Shown here piece after piece: positions 45,133-54,242 of a stretch of DNA of 64,000 nucleotides. The notes beneath the pieces are model-generated. The model saw only the letters and a program-made list of their open reading frames with translations, was not told the origin of the DNA and made no database searches. Each line of letters starts with the position of its first letter. Positions within the stretch are counted from its first letter, which is position 1. Source of the DNA: JABDMH01 sp965223165 (GTDB lineage: Bacteria; Bacteroidota; Bacteroidia; Chitinophagales; Saprospiraceae); the NCBI GenBank assembly GCA_965223165.1, contig CBDCVQ010000016.1, positions 1 through 64,000 on the forward strand. The letters are read 5' to 3'. A program made the translations under genes and the position numbers.

Positions 45133-47541
45133 TTACCGTTCGATGGTCTTATCCAATGCGATCAGATGCAGCGTAAGCACTTCGATCTTTTCGAGCAAGG
45201 CGGTGTAGAATGACCCGATATCGAGACCGTGCTCCAGTACCTCAGCTTCCGAGGGTATACCAGGCAAATGCCCATGCGAAGTGATATGCTCAGCAATCTC
45301 CTCTAGGCTGGGCAGCTCGAATGTCGGATCGAACACGTAGTCGCACCAGCCATTTGCACGTACGATGGCTTCCTTGGCTTGAATCTGTCCCGATCCTAGC
45401 ACCCGGAAGACGTCCGTACCGACTGCCGGTGAGGCGGTGTCGTATTTGATAACCGCTAGTGCTTTAGTGGTGGGATCATCGGTAGTGATGATCGTTCCAT
45501 AGCAGGAATCAGCCGGTTCAAATTGATCCACGAGAATGCCAATTTCGAGATTGGCATTATTTAACGTGCTGACGGTGAGGCCGGCATCATCGTATGGCCG
45601 ATCGTCGGTGCCGATTCCTAATATGTCAAATTGTTGATTATTGTAGATGATATTTCCCGCTCCCTGCTCAAATACATTATTGTCGGAGCAATTCATCAAC
45701 AGCGTTTCAAAATCCTCCTTGGCGGAATATCCCGAGTGAGATTTGATTGCTGGAAATAATGCTGTTTGCTTCGTCCTTGGGGACTGGACGGATTTGGCTA
45801 TAGATGCTGAGTATGTAGGTGCATTCTCCCTCCTTTTTCGGCGATTCAAGTCAATTTCATGCAAGGTGAGCTCCTCAATTTTTTCAAGGAAGAGGGCCGA
45901 CATTTCGCCGAGAGAAATACCTTCATTCAATACTTGCTCCTGGCTCGGTATGCTGGGTAGGTGCCTTTCTCTTCTGAGATATTTCTCCAGATTTGAGAGC
46001 GGCATTAGCTCATGGCTCGGGGCAAAGACATGGTCTGCCCAATTATTGGGATGTACTCGGGCGGACTTGGCAAACACTTGGCCTGCTCCAGTGACGACAA
46101 AGACCTCTTCGTCAGAAGTCCCTGCCGTGTTTTTTACCACCAGGGCCTTGGTGGTGGCATTTGAGACGATCGTCATGATGCCGTAGTCAGCATTGGGATG
46201 TACTTGGCAGACGAGGCCTTTAGCTCGATCCGAGACGATGGTCAATCGACTCTCTACGTCGGGCGCACTGGTGCCCAATCCCAAATTGATATCCGTGTTG
46301 GTAGCAAATGCGCTGCTTGCGGTGCCATACTCAAAGGCGCAGACACCAAATATTTCCGATGAAGGCTTCCTCGGGATGGCATATGACCCCACGTTTGATC
46401 CATGCGAGAACTTGTTGCTGGATGCTGACAGACTGGTTGGCGATATCGGTGACGGTGGTTTCACAGGTATTTCCGCCAATTGGAAAGCATAGAGGTAGGC
46501 CTCTTCTAGTTTTCTGAGAAGCATAGCGCTGGCCTCCGCCAGGTCGATCCCTTCCCTCCGTACAGTGGCTTCGCTGGGCACATCAGGAAGACGCCCAACG
46601 GTCCTGATGTAGCGATCTAACTCGTGTAGGGTAGGGAGGGGATATTCCGACCTGAAGACATCATCGCTCCATCTGATCACCGGTACCTCGAGAGATAGCG
46701 ACTGCATGTGGCCTCTACCATCGACCGTGAAAATATTCATGACATTGTCCAGGAAACAGAATTGATTTCGGTCCTGTACGGCAAAGGCATAAGTCTGGTC
46801 TCTCGCCACCGCACTGATGATTCCATAGCGTGCTGTTCCGGTACCTTGAAGCTCTGCAAGTAGCCCCGATTTGACGTCGCTTGCCAGGTGCAGTCGACTA
46901 TAGGTATTAGGGGTCGTCGTGCCTATGCCCAGGTGGAGGTATCTATTTGGTGTGTAGATAACCTTACCTAGTCCGCCGACATTTTTCTTGACAAAGACAT
47001 CTTCGCCCGGCGGTGGGCTGTAGGCATTGAAATCTGTAAATGTGCTCATCGAGGTGATCCACGCTCCATCGAAGAACTGAATGGACCAGTCGCTGGGGTC
47101 GTTGTTGCCGAGACTGACTGGTATAACTTCGGCCGTTGCTCCGGCTGCAGGACCATCTTGGGCAGTCAGGCCCTGGTTGAATCCGTAGCAGATAAACTGC
47201 TTGACTGTGACGGTGCTGTCCGTGCTGGCCGTGAGTGCTATGCCTCCTTTGGGTCGATTCATCGGAGCATTTGCCCAGGTATAAAAATCAACCGCACTGA
47301 CATCGCCTAAAAACGTGGTTTCGGACCTGAATGTGACAGTCGAGTTTAGCAGATTAATCGAGTCGATGAAATTGCCAGAATTATCGTAAAGGCAGATATG
47401 AAAAATCCCAGATAGCAAGCTTTCGGCCTTGATTTCGACCGTCTTTGCTGAGCCATTCTGGTAATTAAACTCATTAATAGTCTGAGACTGGAGCGTACTG
47501 GTGAATATCAGGAGTGCAAGTGCAAGAAATGGTTTGGTCAT
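45133..47541 (-). CDS. Secreted protein with three tail-fibre-like terminal modules
   Basis: I start at ATG 47541 (MTKPFLALALLIFTSTLQSQ, a signal peptide) rather than 43 codons further up. The 802-residue protein has three repeats of a module that ends in a conserved segment: GRLPDVPSEATVRREGIDL, RHLPSIPSQEQVLNEGISL and GHLPGIPSEAEVLEHGLDI. Each is followed by a helix such as ALFLEKIEELTLHEI. The modules resemble the C-terminal regions of Bacteroidota tail-fibre-domain surface proteins. There is no T9SS signal at the C-terminus. It is first in the three-gene run leading to the RHS toxin and may be a structural or adhesive component. Confidence 0.8.
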   Translation of the reverse strand: MTKPFLALALLIFTSTLQSQTINEFNYQNGSAKTVEIKAESLLSGIFHICLYDNSGNFIDSINLLNSTVTFRSETTFLGDVSAVDFYTWANAPMNRPKGGIALTASTDSTVTVKQFICYGFNQGLTAQDGPAAGATAEVIPVSLGNNDPSDWSIQFFDGAWITSMSTFTDFNAYSPPPGEDVFVKKNVGGLGKVIYTPNRYLHLGIGTTTPNTYSRLHLASDVKSGLLAELQGTGTARYGIISAVARDQTYAFAVQDRNQFCFLDNVMNIFTVDGRGHMQSLSLEVPVIRWSDDVFRSEYPLPTLHELDRYIRTVGRLPDVPSEATVRREGIDLAEASAMLLRKLEEAYLYAFQLAEIPVKPPSPISPTSLSASSNKFSHGSNVGSYAIPRKPSSEIFGVCAFEYGTASSAFATNTDINLGLGTSAPDVESRLTIVSDRAKGLVCQVHPNADYGIMTIVSNATTKALVVKNTAGTSDEEVFVVTGAGQVFAKSARVHPNNWADHVFAPSHELMPLSNLEKYLRRERHLPSIPSQEQVLNEGISLGEMSALFLEKIEELTLHEIDLNRRKRRENAPTYSASIAKSVQSPRTKQTALFPAIKSHSGYSAKEDFETLLMNCSDNNVFEQGAGNIIYNNQQFDILGIGTDDRPYDDAGLTVSTLNNANLEIGILVDQFEPADSCYGTIITTDDPTTKALAVIKYDTASPAVGTDVFRVLGSGQIQAKEAIVRANGWCDYVFDPTFELPSLEEIAEHITSHGHLPGIPSEAEVLEHGLDIGSFYTALLEKIEVLTLHLIALDKTIER

Positions 47542-48612
47542 AATCTCGAAATCTGATGATTGAATTACTTTGTCGCTTCGAAGGTGATGCAAGGTGGCAG
47601 CGAGCCGACTCTTGGTATTGCTGTGTTTTCTCCTTGCGTCCACAGGAGTTGGGTTAAACCTTTCGACCACTGCGTTGGCACTGAATAGGGCAAGGCATTG
47701 CGCCTTAATGCGCGCGTAGCGTAAGATATTATGCGTGCGTGGGGACCTTGTGAGAAAAGACAGGATGGATGTCCTTATAATGACGGGTTCATTTCAGATG
47801 ATTTTGATGGTTTGAGTAATAGCTTTCCATTCAAGTATATGTAATATATCTGTGGGAACAAGTGTAATTGTGGTGCATTTTCATATTTTTTTTATTGGCT
47901 AGTGTTTTTAGGCAGTGATGTGCCAATTACGTATATCGGATTCAAATTATTAGTTAAATAGAAATGTGATACGAGAAATTTTAGCTGGATTTTCCTTGGT
48001 TCTTATGTTGATTTGTTTCGCTGACGGAAAGTTGGGTGGGAGAGAATTTTGTCAATTTATTATCTGGTAATACTTGTAGGGTTTGAGGCGATCTATTTGA
48101 TAATATTTGTAGTTATGTTCTTTTCGAATGTTCTTTTAAGATCGATAGGCTTTGAAATTACGCATGTCTGTTTTTTCGAATGCGGAGTGGGTCTATTTGG
48201 GGATGTTAAGGTGTCTAGCGCAGAGGCGCTTCCTCGGCATGTGCAAGAGGGGCCGGCAAGTGGTTGCTTCGGTCCTCCTGGTATGGGGGCCGCGGACGTC
48301 ATTTTCGCGCCACCGTGTACTTGCCTTTGGTGTCCCCGTACCTTGACCTGCTTAGTTTATTTGTCGGCTTTTGTTGCTGTTAGGCTTGTCGGCTTGGCCA
48401 GCTGCGCTTGGCTGCCGGGTTGCGAGTTATTTCCTGCGCGATTTGGTGACTGGATTAACTGCTATAATCCAAAAGGGGGGAGCCACAAGGAAATGCCGAA
48501 GTCTGCCCTACGGGCCTCCCTTCCGACGCTCATCCGCACGTTCCAGCAAAGCTGGCGTGCTACTGATCATCGAAAAGCGGCTGACTGCGTCAGCAGACTT
48601 TCAGAGGGATAG
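47542..48612. other. Long non-coding region between the RHS locus and tRNA-Pro
   Basis: The left half (47700-48180) is AT-rich and probably carries the promoter of the surface-protein/RHS run. The right half (48180-48610) is GC-rich with small hairpins (GCCCTACGGGC near 48507, GCTGACTGCGTCAGC near 48580). ORFs of 64-187 codons cross it in several frames with no coding character. I see no tRNA, IS end or known riboswitch. Confidence 0.4.
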
Positions 48613-48686
48613 TCGGGGTGACTGGATTCGAACCAGCGACCTCGTCGTCCCGAACGACGCGCGCTACCGGGCTGCGCTACACCCCG
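48613..48686 (-). tRNA. tRNA-Pro (anticodon CGG)
   Basis: The minus strand folds with a 7-bp acceptor stem (CGGGGTG/CACCCCG). The D-arm has GTAGCGCAGCCCGGTAGCGC. The anticodon stem CGTCG/CGACG has loop TTCGGGA (anticodon CGG), and the T-arm has GGTTCGAATCC. CCA is not encoded, unlike the tRNA-Thr in this window. Confidence 0.96.
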
Positions 48687-48732
48687 AATAGCGCAAAAGT
48701 AAAAGATCTGGAGAGAAGTTGTGGGAAGTTCA

Positions 48733-48844
48733 GAGTGACTGGAGTTCTGAGTGACTGGAGTTCTGAGTGACTTGAGTTCTGAGTGACTTGAGTTCTGAGT
48801 GACTTGAGTTCAGAGTGACTTGAGTTCTGAGTGACTTGAGTTTT
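48733..48844. repeat. 16-bp minisatellite (seven copies, degenerate tail)
   Basis: Seven consecutive 16-base units with consensus GAGTGACTTGAGTTCT. The first two units have GG in place of TG-type variation, and single changes occur in units 5 and 7. The array decays into looser GAGTG-containing repeats up to about 48910. It lies 46 bases upstream (5' side) of tRNA-Pro. No gene reads through it. Confidence 0.92.
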
Positions 48845-48959
48845 TGAGTGCGCTGGAGTGATTGGAGTGCGCTAGGAGTGACCTATAGTGAACTACAGTG
48901 AGCTAAAGTGGCAGGGCGAGCTCGCGACAACGTGGCGAATCCTCGGCCTTCGCCTCTCC

Positions 48960-49307
48960 TCAGCCTTTCCGCTTCCGCTTTTTGCTTGCCTTGGCCTTGG
49001 GATTGAAATCCAGGGCTTTTTGAATCCAAAACTCCAGGCCTTCATCCGAATCGTAGGCCGTCTGATCGAGCATGATAAACCCTTTCATGGTGCGGCCGCC
49101 GTGGATCATTTGCGCAGCTCCTTCGATCTGGACGAGCTCCTCGGTGTCGGTGGGATCAGTGCGGGCCATGACGCCACCTTGGTAGATGCCAAAACACATT
49201 TTGTCATCCACCATAAAGCAAACACCGCCAAACATCTGCTTCTCGTGCCATTCGATGGCTTTGCTTTCCAGGATATTGCGCATGCGGTCAAGTAGCAGAT
49301 CTTCCAT
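48960..49307 (-). CDS. TfoX/Sxy N-terminal domain protein
   Basis: The protein matches the TfoX N-terminal domain: MRNILESKAIEWHEKQMFGG, then VCFMVDDKMCFGIYQ, MARTDP and MHGG-like GGRTMKGFIML. I prefer ATG 49307 (MEDLLLDRM) over 49328, because family members begin just before this helix; the product is 115 residues. It lacks the TfoX C-terminal domain, as do many stand-alone homologues. The Lys/Arg-rich tail (KAKASKKRKRKG) may bind nucleic acid. Role outside competence regulation is unclear. Confidence 0.85.
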   Translation of the reverse strand: MEDLLLDRMRNILESKAIEWHEKQMFGGVCFMVDDKMCFGIYQGGVMARTDPTDTEELVQIEGAAQMIHGGRTMKGFIMLDQTAYDSDEGLEFWIQKALDFNPKAKASKKRKRKG

Positions 49308-49367
49308 TTTTAGCTCAAATTGAATCAATCAAGGGGCGACAATCGTAAGCTGATTCGCCGTATAAAT

Positions 49368-51260
49368 TTAATCATTGTTTGGAGCCGGCACGATGGGTAA
49401 CACCATCTTTGACGGATACTGCCTCGAGTGGTGTACTTTGTTGTGCGCGACCACGCCGGTGGCTTCGTCATAATTCTTTCCGCCGGTATTCATATTACGC
49501 TCGAAGCGTGGGAAATTGCTGCTGGACACCTCGATACGGATGCGATGACCTGCGGCAAAATAGTTGCTGGTGGACAAAGGGCTGAGCTTTAGCTCGTAGA
49601 TCTGCCCAGGTTCCATGAAGACCTCCTGGTCATACCCCTCCCGGAAGCGAGCCCGTTGAATGGTTTCATCCAGATTGTAGGCGGCGCCGTCGGGGTGCAC
49701 ATCGATCAGCTTGACCGTGAAGTCGGTGTCCTTGGCATCGGATGACACATATAACGTGACCTCCACACTGCCGGTCACCTCGATGCCTTGCTCCAGCATC
49801 TCAGTAGTGTATACCAATATATCATGTCGGGCCTCCATCGTCCGCTGGTCAAAAGCTCCGCCTTCTACGGCGTTGCCTGTGCAGCACACATTGCCCCCAT
49901 AGGAGGGGACGGGAGCATGGGGATCGTAGTAGAATCCGTCGGCGTGATCCACCTCAGGAGCCGCCGTGGTCAGTCGCCCGTCCCCCTGCAGACTGTTGGC
50001 AAGGCCTTCGCTGGACAGGTAGTAGGTCTTTGGGACGACGGCGGCCGGCGGCCACTGGGTGGCGGTTTTCCACGCATTAGCGCCCATCAGGTAGTACCGG
50101 ACCCTGGGCAACTGGTCCATAAAGTCGGACGACTCTCCTTTTAGCCAGTGGTCAAACCAGCCGTAGATAAGACCGTCATAGTCGTACCGTGCGTCGCCCA
50201 CACTGAGATCACCAACCATCGTATTTTCCGAGGCGCGTGTGTAGCCACAATGCAGGGTAGGGGCAATGTGTAGAAACTGATTGTCCCGGACCGCTTGACT
50301 TGATCCGTTTGCGCGTACATGGTTAAAAAGCGCCAGATTGGGGCCGGTGGAGACGTCGTACCAGGAGACAAACCAGAAGGACGGTACCCCAAAAGGCATG
50401 TCGTCATGGTACAGTCCTCCCTCATACCAGGCCGGGTCATTGGGCGCTCGGACCATCATGCGTTCGTAGATATTGTCGGGGCCATCTACCTGCCGGAATA
50501 TATCGATGGTGGGCAGGTGAGCGAGAGCCTCAGACCAGTCTACTGGTGGCATTTCTGGTGCCAGGTCAAAGTACCTGGAGACTCGAATGCGCTCCGATTG
50601 CGTCATATCCAGTGGAAAGGTGGGTCGAAATTTGTCTCCCCGTCCGTAGAGCCAGGCGGTGAAGAGCATCTGCTGTGCACCGCCACGGTACCAATTTCCC
50701 TGCTCATACCAATCACCGATGCGTCCTACGCCTGCGCCAAACCCCTGCGGCACCATGGCTGCGTGCGCGGGGTGATCCATGGCTGCAAGGGCCATTTGCC
50801 ACTCGGCCGTACTGGAGCAACCCAGCGTGCCTACTTTGCCATTGCACCAGTCTTGTTGTGCCATCCAAGACAGCGCGTCATAGCCATCCGTGACCGGTGT
50901 GCCGAGGATGTCCCACTGACCCTCTGAGAAGAACATGCCCCGTTCATTTTGGACGACGTAGGCGTATCCACGCTGCACCGCAGCCAGTGCTCGTTGGTAA
51001 GTCCGCTCGGATGGCTGTCCATCCCGATAACCATTAAAATTGTACGGGGTCTTGGAAAAGATGACCGGCACAGGCTCGTCCGTCTTGGGCCGATAGATAT
51101 CGGTGCACAATCGCACCCCATCTCGCATGGGCATCATGATCTTCTGATCGACGACGGCGATCTGCTGGAGTTGAGCAAAGATCTCGCTTTGGGCAATGGG
51201 TTGAGCACTGACAGTACCGAGGTAGCAGGTGGATGCCAGGCAGAAGAGGAGGTTGCGCAT
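49368..51260 (-). CDS. CocE/NonD family hydrolase (X-Pro dipeptidyl-peptidase S15-like)
   Basis: The start at 51260 gives a signal peptide (MRNLLFCLASTCYLGTVSAQ) and 630 residues. The S15/CocE alpha/beta-hydrolase part includes MPMRDGVRLCTDIYRP and the nucleophile elbow VGTLGCSSTAEWQMA. Later come HCGYTRASENTMVGD and the C-terminal jelly-roll domain (VTGSVEVTLYVSSDAKDTDF, then GHRIRIEVSSSNFPRFERN). The family hydrolyses acyl esters, beta-lactam side chains or peptides; substrate not predictable. Probably periplasmic. It stands alone, 40 bases from the TfoX-like gene on the same strand. Confidence 0.92.
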   Translation of the reverse strand: MRNLLFCLASTCYLGTVSAQPIAQSEIFAQLQQIAVVDQKIMMPMRDGVRLCTDIYRPKTDEPVPVIFSKTPYNFNGYRDGQPSERTYQRALAAVQRGYAYVVQNERGMFFSEGQWDILGTPVTDGYDALSWMAQQDWCNGKVGTLGCSSTAEWQMALAAMDHPAHAAMVPQGFGAGVGRIGDWYEQGNWYRGGAQQMLFTAWLYGRGDKFRPTFPLDMTQSERIRVSRYFDLAPEMPPVDWSEALAHLPTIDIFRQVDGPDNIYERMMVRAPNDPAWYEGGLYHDDMPFGVPSFWFVSWYDVSTGPNLALFNHVRANGSSQAVRDNQFLHIAPTLHCGYTRASENTMVGDLSVGDARYDYDGLIYGWFDHWLKGESSDFMDQLPRVRYYLMGANAWKTATQWPPAAVVPKTYYLSSEGLANSLQGDGRLTTAAPEVDHADGFYYDPHAPVPSYGGNVCCTGNAVEGGAFDQRTMEARHDILVYTTEMLEQGIEVTGSVEVTLYVSSDAKDTDFTVKLIDVHPDGAAYNLDETIQRARFREGYDQEVFMEPGQIYELKLSPLSTSNYFAAGHRIRIEVSSSNFPRFERNMNTGGKNYDEATGVVAHNKVHHSRQYPSKMVLPIVPAPNND

Positions 51261-51565
51261 AGGTCTAGCTTTTTCTTGTGGGCCTATTGGGGCCACATGG
51301 TATGGGCAAGATACGTCCGTTTTTGAAGAAAGTGGCTTATGTGGGATCGTTGACCAGGGGCATCGCCTTATCGGGGCTTCAGGGTGACAGCGAGCAAGCC
51401 ATGGCGTTTGGCGGGGACGCCAGACGCGGCCTGATCTGGGCCGTGTGGCCTTTTCTGCCAGTTAGCGTTGGAATAACTCAACAGGAGCCTCCAGGCCGTG
51501 CTAGGCTATCCTCGACTGACACATAGCAGCAAGGTTATACCATGGAGCAGTCGTCGTAAGTATGT
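51261..51565. other. Intergenic region upstream of the CocE-like gene
   Basis: About 300 bases carrying the CocE-like promoter. Reading frames crossing it are short and unlike known proteins. The right end leads into the gene remnant described at 51566. Confidence 0.35.
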
Positions 51566-51607
51566 TCAATTACTAAAAAGAGGGCATTTAGCCAGCCATT
51601 CCTTGGC
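51544..51607. repeat. Dispersed 60-base repeat R1
   Basis: About 85 percent identical by eye to 60224-60286: GGAGCAGTCGTC, then TACTAAAA, GAGGGCAT, GCCAGC and TTGGC at matching places. On the minus strand both encode a similar C-terminus (AKEWLAKCPLF here, AKELLARCPLL there), so they are remnants of related genes. Confidence 0.7.
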
Positions 51608-51748
51608 TGTGGATAGATAGCTACAGAATCCCACGGTGCGATAGCCCTGGATCGATGATCGGGTGCTGGGGCAGGCCAGGCAGTGATCACGTCCGATGGC
51701 GGACTCGAGTGCAGTCAGTCGTCCATCGGCGATCAGGTAAATTCAGAC
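51566..51748 (-). pseudogene. 3' part of a small gene interrupted by IS110
   Basis: A minus-strand frame runs from the IS border to TGA 51566-51568 and encodes LIADGRLTALESAIGRD, then HCLACPSTRSS and STAKEWLAKCPLF. The sequence looks coding, with a CxxC. I do not recognise the family. It joins in frame with 53112-53180 if the IS is removed and one ambiguous base at the border is resolved. Confidence 0.5.
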
Positions 51749-53111
51749 AAAAAACATGCATGATTTAGGAAATCACCAACAGCCATGAAAGTCTTGGCTT
51801 ATAGCCCGGTATCTTGGTACCAATTAAACGTATAGACTTATGGCTGTTGATCAATTTCCCATTATCGTTGAGCGTGGTTGTGGAATGGATGTGCACAAAG
51901 ATACGGTTGTTGCGACAATTCGAGGGGCAGATATTGAGGTAACCACAGCGACATTTAAGACGTTTAGCGACGATCTGACAGAGATGATATGTTGGCTTCA
52001 GAACCATGGAGTTACGCATGTTGCGATGGAGAGCACGGGAGTGTACTGGAAGCCGGTGTACTACATGCTGGAGGAATTCTTCGAGGTTTTGTTGGTCAAT
52101 GCCCGTCACATCAAGAATGTTCCTGGGCAGAAGACGGATAAGAAAGATTCAGAATGGATTGCCAAACTGTTACTCAGTGGTCTTCTGAAGGGGAGTTTTG
52201 TTCCTGGCCAAGAGATACGGGAATTGCGAGCATTGCACCGTCACCGTCGAAAGCTGATCGGTCAGCGAACGGCACAGAAGAATCGACTGCAAAATGTGTT
52301 GGAACAAGCCAATATCAAATTACGCAGTGTGCTCAGTGACGTATTTGGTGTGTCGGGTTTGTCGATGATACAAGCCATATCTAGCGGGCAAACGGACCCT
52401 GAGGTATTATGTGAATTAGCAAAAGGGTCTCTAAGAAATAAGAAGGATCAATTACGAAAGGCACTAACAGGCAGAGTAACAGACCATCATCGATTCATGT
52501 TGAAGCTGATACTTGAGTCCATCTCACACGTCAACGACCAAATAGCTCAGATAGAAGCTCAGATGGATAAGTATCTAGACTTGATGAAAACCGAAGTGGA
52601 TCTGCTGAAAACGATTCCAGGAGTGTCTACACAGATTGCCGCTGGCATTTTAGCCGAGATTGGAGATGACATGACCCACTTCCCATCACACGGGCACCTA
52701 GCATCTTGGGCTGGCATTTGTCCTGGAAACAACGAAAGTGCAGGAAAGATGTACTCATCTCGCATCACCCACGGCAACAAGCATCTAAAGACAACATTGG
52801 TTGAAGCTGCCTGGGTTGCATCAAGGACAAAGAACAATCCTGTACTGGCCACCAAACATCGAATGTTGAGTCGACGCATTGGTAAGAAGAAGGCTACCAT
52901 TGCCATAGGGCATAAGATCTTGACCGCTGCATACCATGTCCTTCGTGATCAACAGCCCTACAAACCTCACACTACAGACCCCAAAATCCTAGAGATTAGA
53001 AGATTGCGCAGAATCAAAAGGTTGGAAAGACAATTGAGTGCACTTAGAAAGACGTCCTAAACAAGATCGTGGCTTTTTTTGGTGGTTAAACTCCCCGGAA
53101 AAAAAACTGAC
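51749..53111 (+). mobile_element. IS110-family insertion sequence
   Basis: The borders are inferred from reading-frame continuity of the interrupted remnant and from the shared GAC at both edges (51746-51748 and 53109-53111). IS110 elements have no long terminal inverted repeats, so the borders are good to a few bases. The element is about 1.36 kb, with about 90 bases before and 50 bases after the transposase frame. IS110 elements are guided by a bridge RNA from their non-coding ends; here the candidate is the joined ends, including a stem GGTATCTTGGTACC near 51810. Confidence 0.65.
51840..53060 (+). CDS. IS110-family transposase (DEDD recombinase)
   Basis: The 406-residue protein has an N-terminal RuvC-like DEDD domain (GCGMDVHKDTVVATIRG, then VAMESTGVYWKPVYYML, and the DKKDSEWIAKLL segment). 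A coiled linker and the C-terminal Transposase_20 domain follow, with LLKTIPGVSTQIAAGILAEI and the catalytic-serine region LASWAGICPGNNESAGK. The start could be M16 (GMDVHKD) instead. The frame is complete, so the element may be active. Confidence 0.92.
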   Translation: MAVDQFPIIVERGCGMDVHKDTVVATIRGADIEVTTATFKTFSDDLTEMICWLQNHGVTHVAMESTGVYWKPVYYMLEEFFEVLLVNARHIKNVPGQKTDKKDSEWIAKLLLSGLLKGSFVPGQEIRELRALHRHRRKLIGQRTAQKNRLQNVLEQANIKLRSVLSDVFGVSGLSMIQAISSGQTDPEVLCELAKGSLRNKKDQLRKALTGRVTDHHRFMLKLILESISHVNDQIAQIEAQMDKYLDLMKTEVDLLKTIPGVSTQIAAGILAEIGDDMTHFPSHGHLASWAGICPGNNESAGKMYSSRITHGNKHLKTTLVEAAWVASRTKNNPVLATKHRMLSRRIGKKKATIAIGHKILTAAYHVLRDQQPYKPHTTDPKILEIRRLRRIKRLERQLSALRKTS

Positions 53112-53180
53112 ATCAGACGTCATGTACCAACAGTTGATGCCGTAGAGCTCGAAGAAAAAATTACACTCTCTTGCTATTTC
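53112..53180 (-). pseudogene. 5' part of the remnant interrupted by IS110
   Basis: Twenty-three codons after a TAA (53181-53183), reading EIARECNFFFELYGINCWYM and on to the IS border. No start codon precedes it, so the gene was already truncated before the IS arrived. Confidence 0.4.
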
Positions 53181-53231
53181 TTATGCCAAAATTAGATGAA
53201 TCCGGGCCCTGGGGCAGCGAATGACTTTCAG

Positions 53232-53264
53232 AAAAAAAGTGCCACCGGATCGTCCGATGGCACT
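53232..53264 (-). terminator. Intrinsic terminator of the DUF2853 gene
   Basis: On the minus strand AGTGCCATCGGA pairs with TCCGGTGGCACT (one mismatch, loop CGA) and is followed by seven U residues. It lies about 20 bases past the stop codon of the DUF2853 gene. Confidence 0.8.
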
Positions 53265-53285
53265 CCCTTAACTAAAATGTTGGGA

Positions 53286-53624
53286 TTATCCGTAGACGGA
53301 TTCCTTCTTAAACTTCTTGCAGAGCAGCGCGTACACCAGTACGCGGTACTTTTTGCGATTGCTTTTTCCCATTTTATCAAGAACTTGGGCAATGGCTTCG
53401 TCCAGTTTCGGCCCGTCTTCCAGGCCCAGTTTCTTGATCAAGTAATTCCTCTTCACGGTCGCCACCTCCTTTTTATCGCTGGCCGAGACGGTGCTTGAGT
53501 CGGCACGGTAGATCGTGGGTCCCATGCCTCGGGCTACTTTTTCGATCAGTGTCTTCGTCAGGCCGAGGTTAAGTCTTTTGTTTTCGCTTTGGTACAGATC
53601 CACCAACTCGTCAAGTTTACTCAT
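53286..53624 (-). CDS. DUF2853 family protein
   Basis: This 112-residue cytoplasmic helical protein has the DUF2853 pattern: LIEKVARGMGPTIYRADSS, then VSASDKKEVATVKRNYLIKK and a basic C-terminus. Length is normal for the family. Function unknown. It is a single gene followed by a good terminator, with an A-rich leader upstream. Confidence 0.88.
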   Translation of the reverse strand: MSKLDELVDLYQSENKRLNLGLTKTLIEKVARGMGPTIYRADSSTVSASDKKEVATVKRNYLIKKLGLEDGPKLDEAIAQVLDKMGKSNRKKYRVLVYALLCKKFKKESVYG

Positions 53625-54242
53625 GTTTACTTTCGTGCTTTAGAGATTTAGAAATAGAAAATTCTTCATACAGATGACGGTTGCCAATCGCAAAGTCCTA
53701 AGTCCCGGACGAATGTTGAAGAGTAGCTAGATCCGCTACTGCACGCGGGAGCCTGATTGGAGCTTTTTCTGACAGAAAAGGAGGTCCAGTTCGCGTTGGA
53801 AGCCCAACTTTTGATTGAGTTGGTACATTGGATTGCTTTCCTCGTTCTCGGTGACAATAGCTACATATGCTGGCAACTGGTCCTGGACCGTCGCGATGGG
53901 CCTGGGTGGTCCAGACTAAAATCAAGGGAGAGTGCCTTCCGGTGGCTCATGATTTGCCTTGTGATGATTTATGATCCCTTTGACTTTAGAACGGCCCCTG
54001 GTCACCCAGCAATGCGTTTGCCGGAAATGCGCACCTGCGCGAAAACTTGACACCTGGGAGTATGGAGGCAGGCAAGTTTCTGATGCAAATTTACTGCTTC
54101 CTACCCGGATGAACATTGTGTCGAAGCGTGGACTTTACCGCTGGGAGCGTGGCATTTTGCTACCCTACATTTTTGTATTTTGAAATTAATCTACTTCTTG
54201 CCCACGCCTCCTCACAGTACGTGGGTATTAAATCACAATCAA
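53625..54242. other. Stretch without an intact gene (contains a GNAT remnant)
   Basis: Besides the GNAT fragment at 53736-53916, I see no intact gene, RNA or repeat in these 618 bases. The overlapping small ORFs on both strands look non-coding. Confidence 0.4.
53736..53916 (-). pseudogene. C-terminal remnant of a GNAT acetyltransferase
   Basis: A minus-strand frame between an upstream TAG and the stop at 53736-53738 reads AYVAIVTENEESNPMYQLNQ, then KLGFQRELDLLFCQKK. The pattern T-x-N-x3-N-x2-M-x3-N-x3-LGF is the end of the acetyl-CoA binding fold of GNAT enzymes. The N-terminal part is missing and the neighbouring frame carries what may be its frameshifted continuation. Confidence 0.65.

Noticed and set aside
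48049..48612. 187-codon ORF upstream of tRNA-Pro
   Set aside because: It crosses an abrupt AT-to-GC composition change, shows no domain, and runs up to the tRNA gene.
48733..48844. Possible CRISPR array
   Set aside because: The units are contiguous 16-base repeats with no spacers, and no cas genes are nearby.
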